Positions 1 through 6,202 of a stretch of 6,202 bases of DNA are shown here, one piece after another. Positions within the stretch are counted from its first letter, which is position 1. Each line of letters starts with the position of its first letter. The translations under genes and the position numbers were made by a program. The notes beneath the pieces were generated by a model. It saw nothing but the letters and a program-made list of their open reading frames with translations. It was not told the origin of the DNA and did no database searches. The stretch is from Actinomycetes bacterium (lineage in GTDB: Bacteria > Actinomycetota > Actinomycetes > Actinomycetales > Cellulomonadaceae), in contig JAEZBT010000379.1 in the NCBI GenBank assembly GCA_023426865.1, positions 1 through 6,202 of the forward strand, written 5' to 3'.

Positions 1-1
1 G

Positions 2-2887
2 CGCTGGACGGCGGCGATCGCCGGGACCGACCGCATCGCCGCGGGCCTCGTCCGCGCGGTCACCGAGCGCGGCGTCGACGTGCCCGGCGACCTCGCCGTC
101 GTCGGCTTCGACGACGCGGAGGTCGGCTGGTCCCTGGACCCGCCGCTGACGACCGTCCGCCAGGACTGCAGCAGCATCGGCGCCGTCGCCGCGCGTCTTG
201 CCATGGCAGAGGCCGCCGGCCGGCCCGTGCCGCACACGCGGACGACGGTCGAGGCGACGTTCGTCGTACGCCAGTCGTGCGGGTGCCTCCCGAGCCTGCC
301 GAACCTCGCGCCGGACTACTCGGGCGCCGCTGAGACCCTGCTGAGGGCTGTGTGGGGTGTCATCGGCCTCGAGCCGGGAGACGTCCCGCCTCACGGATCC
401 GTGGCGGACCTCGGACCCGCACCCCAGGCGTACGGCCTCGACGACATCGACCTCGTCCACCTCGACGAGGCGGTGGCGAGGGCGGTCAGCGACCTCGTCG
501 CGGTGCCCGCGGCCCCGGAGCGGGTCGAGGGCTTCGCCCAGGCCTCGGTCCTCCGGATGGCCGAGATCGCCGCCCGCATGCCGGTCGGCTCGCCCGAGCG
601 CGTCACGATGCAGTACACCGTCTCCCGCTTCGTCACCCTGCTGGGACGCGTCCAGGCGCGCGACGGCCGCGAGCACGTCCGGCGCCTGTCGGCCGCGCTC
701 GGCGTCCAGCTCGACGTCGGGCTGCGGCTGCTGGGCCGCCCCCTCGACGGCGACCCGACCGACCTCGCCTGGCTCTCGGCCGCCGGTGTCAGCACCGCCT
801 GCCTGGGCCTGTGGGCCGACGACGAGCGGACGACCTTGCGGATCGCAGGGGTGCGTGACGAGGACGGACACGACCTGGGTCGACTCGTCGGGACCGTGAC
901 GACCGTCGAGGAGTTCCCGCCCAGCGCCGTCCTCGACGTCGCCGACGCGGGTGACCGGACGGTCGCCTACGTCATCCCCGTCCGGGGCGCCGGCGACGAC
1001 CACGGCGCGCTCTGCCTGGTCGCGCCCCTGGACCGTCACTACGGCACGGCGCGCGCGACCTACGACCACTGGGCCGCCCTGCTCGGGGTGGCGCTGCGTG
1101 AGCAGGCGCTGCTCGAGGGGCTGCGGCACAGCGAGCAGCGGCACGCGCTCGCGGCGCGCGCCGCGGCCGAGGGTCTCTGGGAGTGGGACACGAGGACGGA
1201 CGCCGTGTACGTCTCCGACCGCGCGCTCGAGCTGCTCGACCTCGACGAGGCTCCGCACGGCTTCCACAACGAGGCGTTCCACCCCGACGACCGGGAGCGG
1301 GCCCACGCGATCCTCATGTCCAGCCTGGAGACGCCCGGGGTCCCGGTCGAGGTCGAGGCGCGCGTCCAGCGGCGCGACGGCACCACCCGGTGGGTGGCCG
1401 TGCGCGCCCTCGCGGTGCCTGGCGACGACGGCGACGGTGCGGCGATGGTCGGGGCGATCTCGGACATCGACGAGCGGAAGTCCCTCGAGGAGATGCTGCG
1501 CCGCGCGGCCCTGTACGACCACGTCACCGGCCTGCCCAACCGGCGGTTGTTCCTCGACCGGCTCGCGAGCGCCCTGGGCCGCCCGCACGACGGCAGCACC
1601 CCCCGGTTCGCCGTGCTCTTCCTGGACCTCGACGGCTTCAAGCTCGTCAACGATTCGCTGGGGCACCTGGCCGGCGACGAGCTGCTCCAGGTGGTCGGCG
1701 AGCGCCTGCGCGCCGACCTGCGCGCCGTCGACACCGCGGCACGGTTCGGCGGCGACGAGTTCGCTGTGCTGCTTGCGGGTCCCGTGCCCGAGGACCTCCT
1801 CGTGGTCGCCCGCCGCATCCAGCGACGGATCGGTGCCCCGGTGCCGCTCGGCGACCACGACGTCACGGTCACGGCGAGCATCGGCATCGCGACGTCCGCG
1901 ACGAGCTACGCCGACGCCGAGGACGTGCTGCGCGACGCCGACATCGCCATGTACCGGGCCAAGGAGGCCGGCGGCGGGACAGCATGCATCTTCGACCCGG
2001 AGATGCACGAGCGCGCCCTGTCGCGGATGCACACGCGCACGACGGTGACCCGGGCGATCGAGGAGCGCCAGTTCGTCGTCCACTACCAGCCCGTCGTCGA
2101 CCTCGCGGACCCGACCGTCCGCGAGTTCGAGGCCCTGGTGCGCTGGTCGAACCCGCAGCGTGGCCTGCTCCCGCCGTCGAAGTTCCTGCCGCACCTCGAG
2201 GGCACGCAGGCCATCGTGACGCTCGGCCGCCAGGTGCTCGACACGGTCTGCGCACAGCTCGCGGAGTGGCGCCGTGCCCACGGCGACGACGTGACGGTGG
2301 CCGTCAACCTCTCCCACCGGGAGTTCTGGTCGGCGGACCTGCCGGCGGCCGTGGCCTGTGCGCTGGCCGCGCACGACGTCCCCGGTTCGGCGCTGGTCCT
2401 GGAGACGACGGAGTCGGTGATCAGCACCGCGCCCGACGACGCACGCGCGGTCGTCGCAGAGCTCCGGCGCGCGGGCGTGCGGGTGCGGCTCGACGACTTC
2501 GGCGCCGGCCACTCGTGCGTGCGGGTCCTGCGCTCGTTCCCCCTCGACGCGCTGAAGATCGACGGGGAGCTCGTGGCCGAGCTCGGGTCCGGGACGCAGG
2601 CGAAGGCGCTGGTGGCCGCGATCGTGGCACTCGGCCGCGCCCTGGAGGTCGAGGTGGACGCCGAGTGGGTGGAGACTCCCGAGCAGGCGGCGCTCCTGGC
2701 CGAGCTCGGCTGCCGGGCGGCTCAGGGCTGGCTGTTCGCGCGGGCGCTCCCGCCGGACCAGGCGGGCGCACTCATCGGCAGGCGGCTGGGGCCGTCCGCC
2801 GGCTCACCCACGACGAGCCCGCAGACACCGGCCGACGGCGCGCCCGACCCTGGCCGGGTACACATTCCGGACCCCGGCGACCGCTAA
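2..2887 (+). CDS. LacI/PBP1-type sensor - PAS - GGDEF - EAL cyclic-di-GMP enzyme (5' partial)
   Basis: Predicted soluble cytoplasmic protein that makes and/or degrades cyclic di-GMP under control of a LacI-like ligand-binding domain. The frame is open to the left edge, so 961 codons are the C-terminal part; alignment with the downstream paralogue suggests about 180 residues are missing. Visible-residue layout: end of PBP1 fold 1-95 (TDR, VPGDLAVVGFDD, DPPLTTV, ending SCGC); helical linker to about 234; GAF-like region about 235-372 with VEEFPP; PAS about 377-495 (GLWEWD, HPDDR, RDGTTRW, ISDIDERK); GGDEF about 498-672 with FLDLDGFK, intact GGDEF (bases 1748-1762) and RAVD five residues before it, a likely inhibitory I-site; EAL about 680-920. 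The EAL domain has YQP, EALVRW, NLS, LETTES, LDDFGAG, LKID, AEWVET and AQG, so the usual catalytic residues remain while AEG has become AEW and KIDxSF has become KIDGEL. The last 35 or so residues are Pro/Gly-rich and probably disordered. The GTG at base 80 is internal to the sensor fold and is not the start. Whether synthesis or hydrolysis dominates cannot be read from sequence. Confidence 0.95.
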   Translation, partial: RWTAAIAGTDRIAAGLVRAVTERGVDVPGDLAVVGFDDAEVGWSLDPPLTTVRQDCSSIGAVAARLAMAEAAGRPVPHTRTTVEATFVVRQSCGCLPSLPNLAPDYSGAAETLLRAVWGVIGLEPGDVPPHGSVADLGPAPQAYGLDDIDLVHLDEAVARAVSDLVAVPAAPERVEGFAQASVLRMAEIAARMPVGSPERVTMQYTVSRFVTLLGRVQARDGREHVRRLSAALGVQLDVGLRLLGRPLDGDPTDLAWLSAAGVSTACLGLWADDERTTLRIAGVRDEDGHDLGRLVGTVTTVEEFPPSAVLDVADAGDRTVAYVIPVRGAGDDHGALCLVAPLDRHYGTARATYDHWAALLGVALREQALLEGLRHSEQRHALAARAAAEGLWEWDTRTDAVYVSDRALELLDLDEAPHGFHNEAFHPDDRERAHAILMSSLETPGVPVEVEARVQRRDGTTRWVAVRALAVPGDDGDGAAMVGAISDIDERKSLEEMLRRAALYDHVTGLPNRRLFLDRLASALGRPHDGSTPRFAVLFLDLDGFKLVNDSLGHLAGDELLQVVGERLRADLRAVDTAARFGGDEFAVLLAGPVPEDLLVVARRIQRRIGAPVPLGDHDVTVTASIGIATSATSYADAEDVLRDADIAMYRAKEAGGGTACIFDPEMHERALSRMHTRTTVTRAIEERQFVVHYQPVVDLADPTVREFEALVRWSNPQRGLLPPSKFLPHLEGTQAIVTLGRQVLDTVCAQLAEWRRAHGDDVTVAVNLSHREFWSADLPAAVACALAAHDVPGSALVLETTESVISTAPDDARAVVAELRRAGVRVRLDDFGAGHSCVRVLRSFPLDALKIDGELVAELGSGTQAKALVAAIVALGRALEVEVDAEWVETPEQAALLAELGCRAAQGWLFARALPPDQAGALIGRRLGPSAGSPTTSPQTPADGAPDPGRVHIPDPGDR

Positions 2888-2959
2888 CGTGCCCTCCGAT
2901 CGACGCCGATGTACAGGGGTACCGGCGCAACGCTGCGACGACGATGCCGAAGGACGTGG
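2888..2959 (+). other. Short intergenic gap between the two paralogous genes
   Basis: This is the 72-bp space between the TAA of the first gene and the ATG of the second. It contains a ribosome binding site at its right end, an isolated GGTACC palindrome at 2918-2923, and no hairpin followed by a T-run. I see no convincing -35/-10 pair. The short gap, shared orientation and lack of a terminator favour co-transcription of the two genes, but a promoter inside the end of gene 1 or in this gap cannot be excluded. Confidence 0.55.
2949..2954 (+). promoter_or_regulatory. Shine-Dalgarno sequence GAAGGA for the second gene
   Basis: GAAGGA lies five bases before the ATG at 2960 and matches the 3' end of 16S rRNA well. 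It decides the start: the other in-frame ATG (2909) has no purine-rich sequence before it and would add a 17-residue Arg-rich leader that does not look like part of the PBP1 fold. Starting at 2960 puts the first beta-strand of the fold (IHIGVISP) at the N-terminus. Confidence 0.75.
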
Positions 2960-5900
2960 ATGATCCACATCGGGGTGATCTCGCCCGTCACCGGCGGGTT
3001 CTACTTCGGCGAGGTCCTCGCCGGGGTGGTGCGCACCGTCACGGCCGCGGGCGGCCGGGTCACCCTCGTCCAGACGCTCGAGGCCGGTCGCGCCGCTGAG
3101 CAGTTCTCCTCCGCCGCGGACGTCCTGACGCCCGCGGGCTGGGCGAACCTCGACGGTTTCGTCGCGATCTCCTGGGCCGCGACCGAGCGCTACCTGCGCA
3201 CCCTGCACGCCACCGGCAAGCCCCTGGTCCTGGTCAGCAACGACGTGCAGCTCGACGTCGACACGGTCGTGGTGGACAACGCCTCGAGCATGCACCAGGC
3301 CGTCGAGCACCTCATCGAGCACGGGCACCGGCGGATCCTCTTCGTGGGCAATCTCGGCCAGACCGACATGGCCGAGCGCTACGACGCGTACCGCGCGACG
3401 CTCACCGAGCACGGGCTCCCGCACCACCACGTCACCGCCGTCGACCACGTCGAGGTGGGCGGCCGGTCCGCGGCGCCCGGTGTGCTCGCCGCGATGGCGG
3501 ACGGCTTCACCGCCGCCGTCTGCGCGACGGACCGCGTGACGCTCGGCGTCATGGCCGCCCTGCGTGAGGCCGGCAAGAGCGTGCCCGAGGACCTCGCGCT
3601 CATCGGCTTCGACGACGTCGAAGCCGGGTGGACGGCCGACCCGCCGCTGTCGACGGTCTCCCAGGACTTCTCCGCGCAAGGCGCCTTCGCCGCCGAGCTG
3701 CTGCTCGACGACCTCAACGGCGTCTCGACCGGGCGTCGCCGGCACACCGTCCCGACGACGTTCGTGATCCGCGAGTCCTGCGGGTGCCGGCCCTTCGCCG
3801 GGGGCGCCCCCGCCCCGGAGTCGCGGGTGGGCGCGCGCGAGGCCGCGCAGGTCCTCGCCGAGGTCCTCGACCACCTCGACCTCGACCGTTACGCCGCCCG
3901 CGGCCACCTCGCCCTGGCGGACCTCGACGTGGACCGCCTGGACGACGCGATCGCCGCCGCGCTCGACCGGCTCGCCGTCCGCCGGGAGCCACCCGAGAAC
4001 CGTCGCGCCTTCATCGAGACGTTCGTCCGGCTCGCCGCACGCCGCTCGCGCGAGCTCTCCCTGCAGGGCCTCGAGGTCGGCGAGGTCATCCAGCACTGCA
4101 CGATCATGGTCAACGAGGGCATCATGGCCGCCCACATGGGCGAGGCCCTGCGCCGCGTCGATCGCCTCACGCAGTCGTTGTCGCAGCTGTACGACGTCGG
4201 CCTGGCCCTCCTGGGCGAGCTCGAGAGCGAGCCAGCCGAGCTCGGCTGGCTCTCCCTCGTGCCGGCCAGCGCCGGCTGCCTGGGGCTGTGGGAGGGGCCG
4301 CCGTCGGACGGCCTGCTGCGGATCCAGGGCGTGTACGACCCCACCGGGAACCTCGAGGACCTGCGCGGCGAGCTGTGCCGGTTCGAGGAGTTCCCGCCGC
4401 GTGCGGTCACCGAGCTCCCGCGGGACGGCGACGACGCCGCGAGCGCGGAGGTCGCCTACGTCGTCCCGGTGCGCGGGCCGACGGGCGACCACGGCCTGCT
4501 GTGCGTCGTCGGGCCGCTGGACGACGAGTTCGGCTCCGGACGCGCCACGCACAACCACTGGGCGGCCCTGCTGGGCGCGGCACTGCGCGAGCGCAAGCTG
4601 CTGGAGAGCGCGCGCCGGAGCGAGGTGCGCTACGCGGCCGCCGCCGAGGCGGCCAACGACGGCCTGTGGGAGTACGACCTCGAGACCCACGAGCTGTACC
4701 TGTCCGACCGGTGCCGCGACCTGCTGAACGGGGCGGTGGACCCGGACACCAACCTGGAGCGGGTGCACCCCGACGACCGGCTCCGGCTCCAGGAGACGAT
4801 CGCCGCAGCCGCGGCCGAGCCCGGCACCGCCGTCGAGATCGAGTTCCGCATCGCGCCGGCCGGCAGCGTGGCGCGATGGCTGGCGCTGCGCGCGCTCGCC
4901 GTCGCGGACGGCCAGGGCCGGGGCAGGCGCATGGTCGGCTCCCTGTCGGACGTCGACGGGCGCAAGCGGCTCGAGGAGCAGCTCCGCCAGGCGGCCCTCT
5001 ACGACACCCTGACGGGCCTGCCGAACCGACGGCTCTTCCTGGAGCGGCTGTCCTGGGCGGTCGAGCGCTCGCACCGCCGGGAGGACGCCGGTTTCGCCGT
5101 CGTCTTCCTGGACCTCGACGGGTTCAAGCTCATCAACGACTCGCTCGGCCACCTCATGGGCGACGAGCTGCTCGAGTCGATCGCCGACCGGCTGCGCGAG
5201 GGGCTGCGCTCGGTCGACACGGCGTCACGGTTCGGCGGGGACGAGTTCGCGGTCCTGCTCGATGGCCTGCAGCCCGAGTCGGTACTCACGATCGTCGACC
5301 GCATCCAGGAGCGGATCGCGGCGCCGGTGCTGCTGGGTGACCACGAGGTCGCGGTCACGGCGAGTGTCGGCATCGCGCTCTCGCAGACGGGGTACGACAG
5401 CGCGGAGGACGTGCTGCGCGACGCCGACATCGCGATGTACCACGCCAAGGAGGCGGAGCGCGGGACGGCGTCGGTGTTCGACCCGGTCATGCACCTGCGG
5501 GCCACCGGACGGCTGCGCGCGCAGACCGAGCTGCGCACGGCCCTGGCCGAGGAGCAGTTCGTCGTCCACTACCAGCCGGTCGTGGCGCTCGACGGGACCG
5601 GGCTGGCGCAGATGGAGGCCCTGGTCCGCTGGCAGCACCCGGACCGCGGCATCCTCCTGCCCGCCGAGTTCCTGCCGGTCATGGCCGAGACGGGCACGAT
5701 CGTCGTGCTCGGGCAGTGGCTCATCGACACGGTGTGCGCGCAGATCGCGCGCTGGAAGCGCGAGTACGACCGCCCGGTCACGGTGGCCGTCAACCTGTCG
5801 CACCGCGAGTTCTGGTCCTCCCAGCTCCTGCCCACGGTGACGGAGGCGATCGCCCGGCACGAGATCACGTCGGAGAACCTGATCCTCGAGATCACCGAGT

Positions 5901-6202
5901 CCGTGATCATGTCGGACCCCGACGCCGCGCGGCAGATCATGGCGGACCTGCACGCCGAGGGCATCCGCATGCACATCGACGACTTCGGCACCGGGCAGTC
6001 GTCGCTGCACGCCCTGCGGGCCTTCCCCGTGGACGCCCTGAAGATCGACCAGTCGTTCATCCACCAGATCGACGTCGACCACCAGACCACCGAGCTCGTG
6101 CGGATCATCGTCGGGATGGGGCACCCCCTGGGCCTGGAGGTCGTGGCGGAGGGCGTCGAGACGAAGGCCCAGGCCCACCGGCTGCGCGCGATGGGCTGCG
6201 CG
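2960..6202 (+). CDS. LacI/PBP1-type sensor - PAS - GGDEF - EAL cyclic-di-GMP enzyme (3' partial)
   Basis: Paralogue of the upstream gene, with its start present and its end outside the window (1,081 codons visible, no stop). By analogy with gene 1, only about 30-60 residues are missing, including the QG motif that closes the EAL domain. Layout: LacI/PBP1-type ligand-binding domain 1-276, beginning at its first strand without the usual ~60-residue helix-turn-helix, with EHGHRRILFVG, ATDRVTLG, VPEDLALIGFDD, DPPLSTVSQDF and terminal SCGC (C274, C276); helical linker about 290-410; GAF-like region about 411-550 with FEEFPP (475-480); PAS about 555-672 (GLWEYD, HPDDR, LSDVDGRK); GGDEF about 673-846 with FLDLDGFK (716-723), GGDEF (759-763) and I-site RSVD (750-753); EAL from about 853 with YQP, EALVRW (E886), NLS (N945), LEITES (E977), IDDFGTG (D1007, D1008), LKIDQSF (K1028) and AEGVET (E1064). 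No signal peptide or membrane helix is seen, so it should be cytosolic. Both catalytic domains look competent, so it is likely a bifunctional diguanylate cyclase/phosphodiesterase regulated by a small ligand, plausibly a sugar. It is not expected to bind DNA as LacI does. The start rests on the GAAGGA site at 2949-2954. Confidence 0.95.
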   Translation, partial: MIHIGVISPVTGGFYFGEVLAGVVRTVTAAGGRVTLVQTLEAGRAAEQFSSAADVLTPAGWANLDGFVAISWAATERYLRTLHATGKPLVLVSNDVQLDVDTVVVDNASSMHQAVEHLIEHGHRRILFVGNLGQTDMAERYDAYRATLTEHGLPHHHVTAVDHVEVGGRSAAPGVLAAMADGFTAAVCATDRVTLGVMAALREAGKSVPEDLALIGFDDVEAGWTADPPLSTVSQDFSAQGAFAAELLLDDLNGVSTGRRRHTVPTTFVIRESCGCRPFAGGAPAPESRVGAREAAQVLAEVLDHLDLDRYAARGHLALADLDVDRLDDAIAAALDRLAVRREPPENRRAFIETFVRLAARRSRELSLQGLEVGEVIQHCTIMVNEGIMAAHMGEALRRVDRLTQSLSQLYDVGLALLGELESEPAELGWLSLVPASAGCLGLWEGPPSDGLLRIQGVYDPTGNLEDLRGELCRFEEFPPRAVTELPRDGDDAASAEVAYVVPVRGPTGDHGLLCVVGPLDDEFGSGRATHNHWAALLGAALRERKLLESARRSEVRYAAAAEAANDGLWEYDLETHELYLSDRCRDLLNGAVDPDTNLERVHPDDRLRLQETIAAAAAEPGTAVEIEFRIAPAGSVARWLALRALAVADGQGRGRRMVGSLSDVDGRKRLEEQLRQAALYDTLTGLPNRRLFLERLSWAVERSHRREDAGFAVVFLDLDGFKLINDSLGHLMGDELLESIADRLREGLRSVDTASRFGGDEFAVLLDGLQPESVLTIVDRIQERIAAPVLLGDHEVAVTASVGIALSQTGYDSAEDVLRDADIAMYHAKEAERGTASVFDPVMHLRATGRLRAQTELRTALAEEQFVVHYQPVVALDGTGLAQMEALVRWQHPDRGILLPAEFLPVMAETGTIVVLGQWLIDTVCAQIARWKREYDRPVTVAVNLSHREFWSSQLLPTVTEAIARHEITSENLILEITESVIMSDPDAARQIMADLHAEGIRMHIDDFGTGQSSLHALRAFPVDALKIDQSFIHQIDVDHQTTELVRIIVGMGHPLGLEVVAEGVETKAQAHRLRAMGCA

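Noticed and set aside
80..82. GTG as the start of gene 1
   Set aside because: The frame is open upstream to base 2 and encodes TDRIAAGLVRAV, a normal part of the same LacI-like fold, so the real start is outside the window.
2853..2878. Possible hairpin GCCGGG/CCCGGC at the end of gene 1
   Set aside because: Only six pairs with a 14-base loop, inside the coding sequence, with no T-run after it. Such matches are expected by chance at this GC content, so it is not called a terminator.
2909..2911. Alternative in-frame ATG for gene 2
   Set aside because: No Shine-Dalgarno sequence precedes it, and the extra 17 residues are Arg-rich and unrelated to the fold; ATG 2960 has GAAGGA at good spacing.
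1183..3099. 638-codon plus-strand frame overlapping gene 1 and the gap
   Set aside because: Arg/Pro/Ala-rich out-of-frame translation of the GGDEF-EAL coding region. Its late ATG at 2944 would give only a short peptide overlapping the start of gene 2.
2804..5152. Long antisense open frame (782 codons) across most of gene 2
   Set aside because: It lies opposite a gene with clear domains and motifs, and its translation is repetitive V/R/G/E-rich sequence with no recognisable motif. This is the usual shadow of a GC-rich coding strand.
5225..6178. Antisense open frame of 317 codons opposite the GGDEF/EAL part of gene 2
   Set aside because: Low-complexity shadow sequence opposite well-supported coding; no family features.

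Overview
The window is very GC-rich (roughly 70-75 % by eye) with strong G/C third-position bias. It holds two large same-strand genes and nothing else of size. The composition, and a LacI-like sensor joined to PAS, GGDEF and EAL domains, suggest a high-GC actinobacterium. A Cellulomonas-type member of the Micrococcales is my best guess, but this rests on style rather than on a marker gene.

Layout: (1) bases 2-2887 are the 3' part of a gene whose start lies upstream of the window. It encodes the end of a LacI/PBP1-type ligand-binding domain, a helical linker, a GAF-like region, and PAS, GGDEF and EAL domains. (2) A 72-bp gap (2888-2959) carries a Shine-Dalgarno sequence for the next gene and no convincing terminator. 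(3) Bases 2960-6202 are a second gene of the same architecture. It has its start codon but runs off the right edge inside the EAL domain, with 1,081 codons visible. The reading frame was followed codon by codon and has no stop.

The two products are tandem paralogues. Each is predicted to be a soluble cytoplasmic enzyme: gene 2 starts directly at the ligand-binding fold, with no DNA-binding helix-turn-helix, signal peptide or membrane segment, and no membrane segment is visible in gene 1. The LacI-type domain, which in ordinary LacI proteins controls a repressor, here probably senses a small ligand (plausibly a sugar) and controls synthesis and breakdown of cyclic di-GMP. Both GGDEF domains keep the signature motif and an RxxD inhibitory site. 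The gene 2 EAL domain is canonical as far as it is visible. The gene 1 EAL domain keeps the catalytic residues but departs from consensus around them.

The main points of interest are a two-gene module that appears to link ligand sensing directly to c-di-GMP, the divergence of the two copies in ligand pocket and EAL domain, a conserved Cys-Gly-Cys at the end of the sensor fold, and a conserved middle region that I cannot assign to a named family. I saw no RNA genes, mobile elements or CRISPR arrays.
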